NCBI RefSeq assembly: GCF_044597725.1
Contig: NZ_CP139003.1
Coordinates: 124,001-188,000, forward strand
Length of the DNA: 64,000 bases
Direction: 5' to 3'
DNA from: Bermanella sp044597725
Lineage (GTDB): Bacteria; Pseudomonadota; Gammaproteobacteria; Pseudomonadales; Oceanobacteraceae
The notes below the pieces were generated by a model. It saw nothing but the letters and a program-made list of their open reading frames with translations. It was not told the origin of the DNA and searched no databases. Positions 28,194 to 37,315 of this stretch are shown in pieces (position 1 is the first letter of the stretch; every line of letters starts with the position of its first letter). Made by a program: the position numbers and the translations under genes.

Positions 28194-30623
28194 ATGCTAA
28201 AGCAACTTGAAACATGCTTTGAAAAAACAACAAATATCGGAAACATTAAATTAAAGCCTTTTAATTTAGAAAAAGATATTTCGATACTATTCAATTGGAC
28301 CAGCCAACCATATGCAAAATTTTGGGGGCACCTAGAATCGAATATAGAAGAATTAAGAGCCGACTACAGCGAGCTTATAGGTAGCGGCCATACCCGCTGT
28401 TACCTAGGCTATATTAACGATGATGCTGCTTTTTTCTTAGAATTATATGATCCTAATTTTGATGATATAGCAAAACATTATGATGTATTAAAAGGTGATA
28501 TTGGCTTACATATCTTGATATCACCCACCGATCAACCTATACATGGTTTTACTTATGATATTTTTTCTCAGTGTATGGTGTTTCTCTTTCAGCACCCATT
28601 TATCAATAGAGTTGTAGTTGAACCTGATATTGGCAATGCCAAAATTCATAAAATTAATCGCCGCGCTGGCTTTAAACATGAACGTATAGTGGACCTTGGC
28701 CATAAACAAGCCTATTTAGGGTTTTGTGATCGAGAAAGTTTTAATAATGCCCAATTGGTTGAAAAGCTGCCCCTTAATAAAATGGCCAGTGAACTAAAGC
28801 CATCAGATGCAGTTATAAACTTAGATATAGCAACATGGCGCAGAGCCAACCAGCAGCAAATAAGTAAAACCATCAGTGAACTTGCTCACGAACGTATCAT
28901 TGAGCCTCAACTCTACGGCAGCCACCAAGGCCGTAGTTATTATCTTATAACGGCCGATAACGAAGATATTGAGTATCGTTTTTCCGCAATTAAAATGTCG
29001 CTAAATCATTGGTTGATAGACGAAGATCATATTGACAAATATATATCAGGCGAGCCAGCACCACTTGATGCCATACAGTTTATCGTTGAATTTCAAACCA
29101 GCATGGGCATCCATGACGAAATGCTACCCACTTATTTGGAAGAAATCAGTAGCACATTAAGCGGACGGGCATACAAACTTAAGCAAAAGAATATTGCCGT
29201 CAGCGAATTAGTAGACGAGAGTTTTCAAACAATCGAAACAGCCATGAATGAGGGGCATCCATCATTCATCGCCAATAATGGCCGCATAGGGTTTGATGCA
29301 CAAGACTTTCACCGCTATGCACCTGAGGCAGCCAATCCGGTTAAGCTTATTTGGGTAGCGGCAAAAAAAGAAAACGTGGACTTTGCTTGTATTAACGACC
29401 TTGATTATCAAACATTACTGGAAAACGAATTTGACCTTGCCACACTCGAACAATACCGCTTGCAGTTGAAGAATAGACGGGCGAACCTTGATGACTACTA
29501 TTTAATCCCAGTGCATCCTTGGCAATGGTTTAACAAACTCGTTCATGTCTACGCGAGTGATATTGCTAAGGGAGATATTATTTGTCTTGGTTACAGTGAT
29601 GATGCTTACCAAGCACAGCAATCTATTCGTACATTTTTTAATGTGAGTCATCCACACAAACATTATGTGAAAACTGCGCTATCTATTGTAAACATGGGCT
29701 TTGTTCGTGGTTTATCATCGTATTATATGCGCACCACCCCAGCAATTAACGAGTGGCTGTTTAGTCAGCTAAAAAGTGATCAATTTATTCAAACTGCCGG
29801 GTTTACTATTTTAAGAGAGCTAGCCGCAGTAGGTTATCGTAATCCTCACTTTGAACAGGCCAAGGTCAAAAATAGCCCTTATAGAAAAATGCTGGCCGGG
29901 CTATGGCGAGAAAGCCCTATAACTTTAATTAAACAAGACCAACAATTAAGGACCATGGCATCTCTACTGCATATTGATCATAACGGGGATTCGTTATTAA
30001 TAGAAATGATTAATGCCTCTGGTTTATCCATTAAGGAATGGCTAGAACAATATCTTAATGCTTACCTTAAACCTATTTTACACTGCTATTATGCACACGA
30101 AATAGTATTTATGCCCCATGGTGAAAACATTATTTTAGTCATGGAAGACCATGTACCCGTTCGTGCATTTATGAAGGATATCGGTGAGGAAGTCTGTTTG
30201 CTCAACAGTGATAAAAAAGTGCCTGAGTCGGTGGATCGTATTCATGTTAGCTTACCAAAAGATATGGAGCTGCTTTCGGTTTATACCGACATTTTTGATG
30301 GTTTCTTTCGTTATATGAGCGCTATATTGCTTGACCATGCTGGCTTTACCGAGCGAGCGTTTTGGCAAACAGTTGCAACATGTATTACCGACTACCAAGA
30401 CAGCCAACCACAATTAAGCGAACGCTTTGCCGAGCATGACATTTTTCAGGATGTATTTGCACACTCCTGTCTCAATCGCTTGCAACTTCGCAACAACCAA
30501 CAAATGGTTGATTTAAGTGACCCAGCAAACAGTTTGGCATTCGCCGGAACATTATCTAACCCAATTGCTGAATTTGCTCCCAGTAATGCGGTGACTGAAG
30601 GGGATGTATCATGCAACGGGTAA
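28194..30623 (+). CDS. Fused GNAT acyltransferase-NIS synthetase (BibC-like)
   Basis: An 809-residue fusion. Residues 1-185 are an AlcB/IucB-type GNAT acyltransferase (GDIGLHILIS, then EPDIGNAKIHKINRRAGF). Residues about 215-640 are an IucA/IucC-type synthetase: GHPSFIANNGRIGF (about 354), VHPWQWF (about 440) and HKHYVKTALSIVNMGFVRG (about 488). The rest (HGENIILVMEDH onward) is the FhuF-like C-terminal part. The same arrangement is known in BibC of the bisucaberin pathway, which acylates N-hydroxycadaverine and joins two units into a macrocycle. Product, ring size and acyl group here cannot be read; putrebactin-like or acyclic forms remain possible. The tail overlaps the next gene by 13 bp. 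Confidence 0.9.
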   Translation: MLKQLETCFEKTTNIGNIKLKPFNLEKDISILFNWTSQPYAKFWGHLESNIEELRADYSELIGSGHTRCYLGYINDDAAFFLELYDPNFDDIAKHYDVLKGDIGLHILISPTDQPIHGFTYDIFSQCMVFLFQHPFINRVVVEPDIGNAKIHKINRRAGFKHERIVDLGHKQAYLGFCDRESFNNAQLVEKLPLNKMASELKPSDAVINLDIATWRRANQQQISKTISELAHERIIEPQLYGSHQGRSYYLITADNEDIEYRFSAIKMSLNHWLIDEDHIDKYISGEPAPLDAIQFIVEFQTSMGIHDEMLPTYLEEISSTLSGRAYKLKQKNIAVSELVDESFQTIETAMNEGHPSFIANNGRIGFDAQDFHRYAPEAANPVKLIWVAAKKENVDFACINDLDYQTLLENEFDLATLEQYRLQLKNRRANLDDYYLIPVHPWQWFNKLVHVYASDIAKGDIICLGYSDDAYQAQQSIRTFFNVSHPHKHYVKTALSIVNMGFVRGLSSYYMRTTPAINEWLFSQLKSDQFIQTAGFTILRELAAVGYRNPHFEQAKVKNSPYRKMLAGLWRESPITLIKQDQQLRTMASLLHIDHNGDSLLIEMINASGLSIKEWLEQYLNAYLKPILHCYYAHEIVFMPHGENIILVMEDHVPVRAFMKDIGEEVCLLNSDKKVPESVDRIHVSLPKDMELLSVYTDIFDGFFRYMSAILLDHAGFTERAFWQTVATCITDYQDSQPQLSERFAEHDIFQDVFAHSCLNRLQLRNNQQMVDLSDPANSLAFAGTLSNPIAEFAPSNAVTEGDVSCNG

Positions 30624-31693
30624 AAGAGCTTGATTTTGGACGAGGCATCGCTGTCTTCTTAATGGTTTTTGTTCATACCCTTTGGATGTATGCCGATATT
30701 CATACACAAAGTGAAACCGTTTTTGGCGACATTATTCATACTTTAGGAAAAGGCACATCCGCGTTTTTATTGCTAATGGGTATGTCGCTTATCATTGCCC
30801 CATCATCCCTAGCTAACAATATTAAACGTGCTTTTTTATTGTTGTTTTTAGGTTATTTGATGAATGCATTAAAGTTTATTATTCCCATAGAAGTGTTTGG
30901 CACCATGCCTGAAAGCTTTATACAAGCCTATGGATGGAGTAGCCCTTTATCGGCGAGCCAATATCTATATCTGATCTCTACTGGCGATATACTTCAGTTA
31001 GCCGGTATAAGCCTATTACTCATTACGGTTATTCAAGCCTATTCGGATAACAAATATGTCTATTTAGCATTCGCCATTGCCATTACACTGCTTAGCCAAG
31101 TAACCCGTGGTATCTCCCTAGAAATGGAGCAACTAACCTATTTATCACGTCTATTTTTTAGTGATCACTATCAAGTTTATTTCCCTGTTTTTCCGTGGAT
31201 GGCATTTATTCTGTTCGGCATGTTTATGGGTAAAATTTTTGTTCCAATGAGAGAACAAGGGCGCCTATCTATTTTCTATCGGAATACTCTGATTTTAGCC
31301 ATTGCACTCATATTACTTGGGTTTGTCATATCCTATAGTAACTTTGAATACCATATTGCAAACTTCTTCCACCATGGACCAGGTGGCACAATCTATTTAC
31401 TGGGCATTACACTATTACTTTTTTGGGGTGTTCACTGGCTTGTACAGCGCTTACAACCTGGCCCTATTTTTTCATTTTTAACCTTCTTAAGTAAGAACGT
31501 AACCTCGCTATATATTATTCAATGGACCTTAATTTGCTGGGGTATGGGGGTGATTGGCTATCAAACCCTTAATACATGGCAGACCATGGCCATGATGCCC
31601 GTAATGTTGCTTCTAAGCTTAATAAGCCTAACCTTGATCAACAGGATTAAAGGGTTAATAACTAGGCCGTGGGCAGCACGATACAGCCAATAG
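30611..31693 (+). CDS. Membrane acyltransferase-like protein (HGSNAT/DUF1624 type) ending the siderophore operon
   Basis: 360 residues, about 10 membrane helices. The N-terminus (RVKELDFGRGIAVFLMVFVH) with a His in the first helix resembles the heparan-alpha-glucosaminide N-acetyltransferase/DUF1624 group, in which a membrane protein passes acyl groups across or within the membrane. The ATG lies inside the synthetase gene, 13 bp before its stop, so translation is coupled. I infer a tailoring or export-linked role for the siderophore, such as acylation or deacylation, but no activity can be read. No receptor gene follows. It could also be a structural membrane protein unrelated to acyl transfer. 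Confidence 0.7.
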   Translation: MQRVKELDFGRGIAVFLMVFVHTLWMYADIHTQSETVFGDIIHTLGKGTSAFLLLMGMSLIIAPSSLANNIKRAFLLLFLGYLMNALKFIIPIEVFGTMPESFIQAYGWSSPLSASQYLYLISTGDILQLAGISLLLITVIQAYSDNKYVYLAFAIAITLLSQVTRGISLEMEQLTYLSRLFFSDHYQVYFPVFPWMAFILFGMFMGKIFVPMREQGRLSIFYRNTLILAIALILLGFVISYSNFEYHIANFFHHGPGGTIYLLGITLLLFWGVHWLVQRLQPGPIFSFLTFLSKNVTSLYIIQWTLICWGMGVIGYQTLNTWQTMAMMPVMLLLSLISLTLINRIKGLITRPWAARYSQ

Positions 31694-31781
31694 ACTTTGC
31701 TCTGGGCTTGACGATAGCGACTTTAAGCTTTTCCCGTTTAGCAGTACAATTCGGGCTTTTAATTGTATTGGGGAAGTACTT

Positions 31782-32504
31782 ATGGGTCGCGCCTTCCAGA
31801 ACCGTAAAGAGTCCATGGCCAAAACGGCTGCTCAAAAGACCAAGGTTTATAGTAAATATGGTCGTGAAGTCTATGTTTGTGCAAAAAAAGGGGGGATAGA
31901 CCCCGATGCAAACCTTGCGTTACGTAGCTTAATCGATCGTGCAAAAAAAGATCAGGTGCCTGGGCACGTCATTGATAAAGCTATTGATAAAGCCAAAGGT
32001 GGTGGCGGTGAAGACTTTGATACAGCCCGTTACGAAGGCTTTGGCCCAGGCGGTATTATGGTAATTGTTGAGTGTCTTACCGATAACCCAAACCGTACCT
32101 TTGGAGACGTGCGCCAATGCTTTACCAAAACCAAGTGTAAAATTGGTGCACAAGGCAGTGCTAGCCATATGTTCGATCACTGTGCCATCTTTGTTTTTAA
32201 AGGCAACGATGAAGAAGCGGTGCTAGAAGCTCTAATGATGGAAGACGTTGATGTTACCGACATTGAACATGACGATGGCATGATCACGGTATTTGCTCCT
32301 CATACTGAGTTTTTTAAGGCAAAAACAGCCCTCCAAAATGCGTTTGATGATATCGAGTTTGAGGTAGAGGAAATACAGTTCGTTCCTCAAACTACCCAAG
32401 TGATTAGTGAAGATGATATGCCCATGTACGAGAAGTTCATGGAAATGTTGGAAGACTTAGATGACGTACAAAACGTTTATCACAATGGAGAAGTACCACA
32501 ATAA
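31782..32504 (+). CDS. YebC/PmpR-family DNA-binding regulator or translation factor
   Basis: 240 residues with the family blocks GRAFQNRKESMAKTAAQK, YEGFGPGGIMVIVE and TDNPNRTF. The family includes transcription regulators (PmpR) and, in recent work, factors that help ribosomes at proline runs. It starts with MGRAFQNRK as in the YeeN-type branch rather than MAGHSKW of YebC near ruvC, so it is probably a second paralogue. It follows the siderophore operon by 88 bp on the same strand with GGGGAAG before the ATG; a functional link is not shown. Confidence 0.9.
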   Translation: MGRAFQNRKESMAKTAAQKTKVYSKYGREVYVCAKKGGIDPDANLALRSLIDRAKKDQVPGHVIDKAIDKAKGGGGEDFDTARYEGFGPGGIMVIVECLTDNPNRTFGDVRQCFTKTKCKIGAQGSASHMFDHCAIFVFKGNDEEAVLEALMMEDVDVTDIEHDDGMITVFAPHTEFFKAKTALQNAFDDIEFEVEEIQFVPQTTQVISEDDMPMYEKFMEMLEDLDDVQNVYHNGEVPQ

Positions 32505-32626
32505 GCAGTTGACCTCATATCTTTATGGGCATCTTGCTGTGTTTTTACTAAGTACCTGATATGTGGCCCAGTTAATCCAATAAATGCGTGCGATTGGTCT
32601 CAAAATCACAAGCCAAGGGAACAATT

Positions 32627-32648
32627 TTCGACTAGGATTAAAGTCGAA
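32627..32648. promoter_or_regulatory. Inverted repeat before the phosphodiesterase gene
   Basis: TTCGACT (32627-32633) and AGTCGAA (32642-32648) form a 7-bp dyad with 8-bp spacing, ending 18 bp before the ATG at 32667. It could be an operator or mRNA hairpin near the start. Confidence 0.3.
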
Positions 32649-32666
32649 CTATGGATTCTGGGCACC

Positions 32667-35201
32667 ATGATCAAACGACTTTGTATCGCAATCAGCTGCT
32701 TATTATTGAGCCTTGTATATGTACAAGGCTCTTATGCGAGCGCGCCCTTTATCAATATAGAAGCTCAAAGCACCGCTCTGCCCTCTCCCCTGCCGACTAT
32801 ACTAACGACTGATTCTCAGGCGAAAGAGTCCCAACCAAGCGACTATTGGCTAACCCAGATCTATTCCCATAAGCACTATCAACAAAGCTTAGCCCCCGGA
32901 GCAAAGGCGGCATGGTATAAACTGCGCTTAGTAAATAACAGCTCGCAACCACTCACCCGACACCTTGTCTTTGATGTTCATATTTTACGCCAACTCAGTG
33001 TCTACCTGTACGGAGAAAACGGTTCATTAAAACAAACCGCCCATTTGGGTATTGATCAGCTTGAGTCAAACCAAAGCACCGAAAATTACATTGCTCCACA
33101 TGTCAGGTTCGAGGTTGGAGCAAACTCACAGTTAACCTTGCTCATTTTCAAACACACCCAAGGACCCGGTGTATTCCCCGCCCGTATATTGAGTACTGAA
33201 GAGTGGCAAAAAGAACAAAGTAAAATGCGCTTCTTTTGGGGCGCTGTCATTGCGGTATTAATCGCATTAGCCATTTACAATGCCATGGTATATTCCATGC
33301 ATCCAAACAAAAGCTACCTTTGGTATTTAAGCTTTCATCTTGTTTGCTTTTTATATTTCTCTGGTTTGAATGGATTCGGCTTTCTACTTTGGCCCATTGA
33401 GATGCAAAAATGGTTATCCACTAATATCATTATCCTTAACTTTGTACTTATATTTATTGTTGCAAACTTTTCCGTTCATTTTTTAAATGCACAAAATAAT
33501 GCACCTACACATTACCGGCTGCTTAAATATTTCAATACCGCAAGTATAGTCGGGTTTCTTGCTTGCTTTATTTTCCCTGAATATCAAATGCTGCCTATTT
33601 TTTCTCTGCTTCAGATTATTGGTAGTATTTACGGTATTAGTATGGGTATCGTTGCTTACAAGCGATCATTTAACCCGGCGAAATACTTTCTATTTTCATG
33701 GTTTTTTGTCCTACTTGGTGCCGCAATTGGCATGTTAACGTTTATGGATAAGCTGCCTATTACCTTTGTTACTTTACACGCATTTCTTTTTGGCACGCTT
33801 TGCGAACTTTTCTTGTTATCACTAGGCTTAGCCAGTCGTATGAAATACTTTGAAACCAGTTTGCTTAGCCAATCTTATATTTACCCTAATACCGAGTTAG
33901 GTAACTTTAGTTATTTTACTCAACAACTAACCAACTTTATGCCCAAGATTATTGATACCCATCAAAATCTATATTTGGTATTAGTGGCAACCGAGGGCTT
34001 TAAAGAAATTGTAAGCTTGTATGGACCCAATGTACTTTCAGAAAGCTACCGCAAACGCACGGACGAATTACGCTCATTTTTAGCAAGTCAAGCATGGGCC
34101 GTACCTATGCCATTACCCACGGGAGAAAACGTAAGTGCGCTGGCCTTACCCGGCGAGCAAATATTGTTGTTAGTTGATGCTCATAATGGGGATGATTTAT
34201 CCCACATAATGGCCGCTATTTCCGAACATGGTCATCGAGATATTGTGATAAAGCATTTCCACATGCCCATGAAAATCAGAATTGGTTATACCCACGTTGA
34301 TCATTATCATAACTTACAAGAGCACTACCGAAAGGCGCAAGTTGCATTGCAATCTGCGTTATCGTCAAACAGTGTAAGTAAGGGGTACTCACCTAAACTT
34401 GACCAACTTATTAACGATCGCACAACCCTTTTGCAACAACTTCAACAAGCTATCTACCAAAAGCAACTAAAAGTCTACTTGCAACCGCAGTTTTCATTGC
34501 ACAATGGTCAGCTGTCGGGAGCTGAAGCCTTAGTAAGATGGCAACAAGCTGATGGTAAATTTATTTCGCCAGGGCTTTTTATCCCTTTAGCCGAGCAATC
34601 TGGGCTTATTTTTGAAGTCAGCAAATATATGATCGAACATTCATTTGCTTGGCTAGGTCAGCTAAAACAAAATTCTCCGTTGGTCTATGAAGAATTTAAT
34701 TTATCTATCAATTTATCAGCGCTTGATATGTCACAGCCTAGTTTATTGACGTTTCTGCAAGGGCACCTTTTTTATTACGGTATTGATGCTAATCACATTA
34801 CCTTAGAGATTACCGAATCGGCCATAATGGAAAACCATGATCTGTTTGTACAAGGTATCAGACAATTGCAAACACTCGGCTTTCACTTATCAATTGATGA
34901 CTTTGGCACCGGTTATAGTTCGATGCTGTATTTACAGGAACTGGCCGCAAAAGAAGTCAAAATTGATATGGGATTTATCCGCGATATTCACCTTCATCCC
35001 ATCAACCAGCAAATTGTTAGGGCCATTATCCAGCTAGCCAATGCCACCGACAGCATCGCCGTGGCAGAAGGTGTCGAATGCCAAGAGGAAGCCCAGTGGC
35101 TGCGGCAAGCTGGCTGCTTCAAAGCTCAAGGCTTTTACTGGAGTCCGGGTCTTCCCTTGGATGACTTCACTGGTACATACGTTCCGCACATACCTCGCTA
35201 A
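32667..35201 (+). CDS. Membrane sensor c-di-GMP phosphodiesterase (7TMR-DISM, EAL)
   Basis: 844 residues: signal peptide (1-25), an extracytoplasmic DISM-type sensing domain (about 35-170), seven membrane helices (about 185-390), a divergent GGDEF-like region (about 410-560) and an EAL domain (about 580-835). The GGDEF signature is absent, so cyclase activity is unlikely. The EAL side is complete: GAEALVRW, EITESAIM, DDFGTGYSS, KIDMGF and AEGVE, with QGFYWSPGLP at the end. I infer a phosphodiesterase that lowers c-di-GMP on binding a periplasmic ligand, possibly a carbohydrate as in some DISM sensors. It is monocistronic, upstream of alkB. Confidence 0.9.
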   Translation: MIKRLCIAISCLLLSLVYVQGSYASAPFINIEAQSTALPSPLPTILTTDSQAKESQPSDYWLTQIYSHKHYQQSLAPGAKAAWYKLRLVNNSSQPLTRHLVFDVHILRQLSVYLYGENGSLKQTAHLGIDQLESNQSTENYIAPHVRFEVGANSQLTLLIFKHTQGPGVFPARILSTEEWQKEQSKMRFFWGAVIAVLIALAIYNAMVYSMHPNKSYLWYLSFHLVCFLYFSGLNGFGFLLWPIEMQKWLSTNIIILNFVLIFIVANFSVHFLNAQNNAPTHYRLLKYFNTASIVGFLACFIFPEYQMLPIFSLLQIIGSIYGISMGIVAYKRSFNPAKYFLFSWFFVLLGAAIGMLTFMDKLPITFVTLHAFLFGTLCELFLLSLGLASRMKYFETSLLSQSYIYPNTELGNFSYFTQQLTNFMPKIIDTHQNLYLVLVATEGFKEIVSLYGPNVLSESYRKRTDELRSFLASQAWAVPMPLPTGENVSALALPGEQILLLVDAHNGDDLSHIMAAISEHGHRDIVIKHFHMPMKIRIGYTHVDHYHNLQEHYRKAQVALQSALSSNSVSKGYSPKLDQLINDRTTLLQQLQQAIYQKQLKVYLQPQFSLHNGQLSGAEALVRWQQADGKFISPGLFIPLAEQSGLIFEVSKYMIEHSFAWLGQLKQNSPLVYEEFNLSINLSALDMSQPSLLTFLQGHLFYYGIDANHITLEITESAIMENHDLFVQGIRQLQTLGFHLSIDDFGTGYSSMLYLQELAAKEVKIDMGFIRDIHLHPINQQIVRAIIQLANATDSIAVAEGVECQEEAQWLRQAGCFKAQGFYWSPGLPLDDFTGTYVPHIPR

Positions 35202-35273
35202 TAACCCACACTAAGCATATGTGTTACCACCTGAACTCCACCAAATTGGCCAACTTTATTACCCTCTCCCATA

Positions 35274-35284
35274 TTGTTTGACAA
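35274..35284. promoter_or_regulatory. FadR/GntR-type operator-like site, copy 1
   Basis: TTGTTTGACAA is a TTGTnnnACAA dyad that fits the TNGTNNNACNA sites of FadR-subfamily GntR regulators. It overlaps a TTGACA that could act as a -35 element for alkB. A second copy follows 37 bp downstream. Confidence 0.5.
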
Positions 35285-35310
35285 TCCTACCATAAGAGGC
35301 TAGCTTTAAA

Positions 35311-35321
35311 TTGTTAGACAA
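35311..35321. promoter_or_regulatory. FadR/GntR-type operator-like site, copy 2
   Basis: TTGTTAGACAA repeats the upstream dyad, including the flanking A (12-bp direct repeat with one change). It lies just before a TACAAT (35325-35330) that resembles a -10 element, about 40 bp from the alkB ATG. Together the two sites could repress or tune alkB. Confidence 0.5.
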
Positions 35322-35359
35322 AACTACAATAACAAATAAGGTTACTATGGGAGCCCAAT

Positions 35360-36502
35360 ATGATTCTCGCGTCACTTAAGCCCGAAACAGCATTAAAGGT
35401 AAAAAAATACGGTTATTTTATTTACCTACTCCCCTTATTACTGCCGCTAAGTGCTTGGTATGGCGGCATATCAACTGGTTGGAATACGCTCTTCGCGGCA
35501 CTGCCCATGATTGTGGTATTTGGTGTTATCCCCTTTATAGACTTACTGCTAGGCAAAGATCCCGTCAACCCAGAAGAGGACCAAGTACCGGGAATGAATC
35601 AAGAAGGCTTTTATCGCTGGCTCACACTGTCATGCTTACCTTTGTACGCCATATGTATATTTAGCTCGGCTTATTTAATGCTAAATTGGCCAGGCCTGAG
35701 TATCTTGGATCAAATACTGTATACGGTTAGCCTTGGTGTCGTGGGCGGCATTATTGCAATCAATGTGGGTCACGAACTGATTCATAAAAACACCAAACTT
35801 GAACAAATAAGTGGCGGGCTGCTGTTATCGCTAGTGAGCTATGCGGGCTTTAAGGTGGAGCATGTTTACGGACACCATGTGCATGTCTCCACCCCTGAAG
35901 ATGCGAGCTCGTCACGCTATAACCAAAGCCTTTATAATTTTTTACCGAAAGCCTATCTGCATAATTTTAAAAATGCTTGGGCCCTGCAAAAGAAACGCAT
36001 GGAGCGCAAAGGGGATCGCTTTTTAGGCATAAAAAACGAGCTTATATGGTACTACCTGCATACACTCTTAATCGCCGGTCTAATGGGGGTTTTCTTTCAC
36101 TGGATGGGTGCTAGTTTTTGGTGGGGGGTTGGCTTTTTCTTTTTACAGAGCTTTATCGCATTTACTGAGCTAGAAGTTATAAACTATATAGAACATTATG
36201 GATTGCATCGTCGCAAAATGAGTACTGGAAAATATGAGCGCGTTACACCTGAGCACAGTTGGAATAGCAACTACTTTTTAACGAATATGTTTTTGTTTCA
36301 GTTGCAGCGTCACAGTGATCATCACGCCTATGCAGCACGTCGTTACCAAGTATTACGCCATCACGAAAACAGCCCTCAACTGCCTTTTGGTTATGCCACC
36401 ATGTTTACGTTGGCTTTTTTTCCACCCTTGTGGAAAGCTGTGATGAACCCGAGAGTCCAGGCCTATTATCAAGATGAGCAAGGTGTGCTTAGCTCCTCAT
36501 AA
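35360..36502 (+). CDS. alkB: Alkane 1-monooxygenase
   Basis: 380 residues with about six membrane helices and all the diiron His motifs of AlkB: GHELIHK (about 134), EHVYGHHVH (about 170), and NYIEHYGLHR plus LQRHSDHHA (about 275 and 315). It hydroxylates the terminal carbon of medium-chain alkanes at the inner membrane with electrons from rubredoxin and its reductase. No rubredoxin gene is adjacent, so these must be encoded elsewhere. A GGGAG site precedes the ATG, two operator-like dyads lie upstream, and a strong terminator follows, so the gene is an independent unit. Confidence 0.95.
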   Translation: MILASLKPETALKVKKYGYFIYLLPLLLPLSAWYGGISTGWNTLFAALPMIVVFGVIPFIDLLLGKDPVNPEEDQVPGMNQEGFYRWLTLSCLPLYAICIFSSAYLMLNWPGLSILDQILYTVSLGVVGGIIAINVGHELIHKNTKLEQISGGLLLSLVSYAGFKVEHVYGHHVHVSTPEDASSSRYNQSLYNFLPKAYLHNFKNAWALQKKRMERKGDRFLGIKNELIWYYLHTLLIAGLMGVFFHWMGASFWWGVGFFFLQSFIAFTELEVINYIEHYGLHRRKMSTGKYERVTPEHSWNSNYFLTNMFLFQLQRHSDHHAYAARRYQVLRHHENSPQLPFGYATMFTLAFFPPLWKAVMNPRVQAYYQDEQGVLSSS

Positions 36503-36542
36503 ATTTATGATTACATTTAACCTTTCCGTTTAGTGCCTTTTT

Positions 36543-36567
36543 GCCGGTCTTAATGACCGGCTTTTTT
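36543..36567 (+). terminator. Intrinsic terminator after alkB
   Basis: GCCGGTC (36543-36549) pairs with GACCGGC (36555-36561) over a 5-nt loop, followed by six T. Confidence 0.92.
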
Positions 36568-36644
36568 GTTAGAGATACCCTTTACTTTTATTTCCAGACG
36601 TCTACCCTTCTCACCTCGTTATATTCGTTAATTAGAGGGTAACC

Positions 36645-37085
36645 ATGATTTGGACTGTATATCTATCCGGTGAAATACATACGGATTGGCGCGATCAAAT
36701 TAAAAAAGGCTGTGAATCTCTATCTCTTCCTGTGGAATTTACCAGTGCCGTTACCGATCACGAGGCCAGCGATGCCGCAGGTGATCATTTGGGAGCTGAA
36801 GACAAATCGTTTTGGCGCGATCACAAAAGCTCAAAGATCAATGGCATACGCACCAAAAACTTAATCGAGCAGTGTGATATCGCAGTGGTGCGATTTGGTG
36901 ATAAATATAAGCAATGGAACGCTGCCTTTGATGCGGGTTACCTATCGGCGTGTGGCAAGCCTTACATCACGTTGCATGATGACAATCTCATTCACCCATT
37001 AAAAGAAGTAGACGCCGCCGCCATGGCGTGGGCACAAACCCCTGATGAAATCGTCGAGATTTTGAAATACGTGACCACGGCCTAA
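36645..37085 (+). CDS. YtoQ-family protein
   Basis: 146 residues. It begins WTVYLSGEIHTDWRD and carries CDIAVVRFGDKYKQWNAAFD (about 85-105) and SACGKPYITLHDD, the conserved blocks of the YtoQ family, which has a Rossmann-like fold related to nucleoside 2-deoxyribosyltransferases. Its reaction is unknown. GAGGGT precedes the ATG. It is monocistronic. Confidence 0.85.
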   Translation: MIWTVYLSGEIHTDWRDQIKKGCESLSLPVEFTSAVTDHEASDAAGDHLGAEDKSFWRDHKSSKINGIRTKNLIEQCDIAVVRFGDKYKQWNAAFDAGYLSACGKPYITLHDDNLIHPLKEVDAAAMAWAQTPDEIVEILKYVTTA

Positions 37086-37099
37086 ACCGCACGCCAAAT

Positions 37100-37132
37100 C
37101 TAGCTATTAGTAATCGTTATACTAATAGCTAG
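37100..37132. terminator. 13-bp perfect inverted repeat after ytoQ
   Basis: CTAGCTATTAGTA (37100-37112) and TACTAATAGCTAG (37120-37132) are exact inverted copies with a 7-nt loop, starting 14 bp after the ytoQ stop. The stem is AT-rich and no T-run follows, so either a stabilising 3' hairpin or a protein site is possible. Confidence 0.5.
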
Positions 37133-37315
37133 CCCTCATAGGTTTTGCCTATAAACCCAAGTGATATATTTCATTATGCCTAAGCACCAACAGCGCCTAT
37201 GCTTGTTGAGTGATGCCGCATTGGTCAAGCTATTCACAAAACATTAGCTCATCAAGCAAGATAGACTAAGCTAATAGGTAAAAGCTTATTGAAGATCCTA
37301 ATATGAGGGTAGACG

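Noticed and set aside
31669..31899. 76-codon plus-strand frame
   Set aside because: It overlaps the YebC-family gene in another frame and lacks its own site or features.
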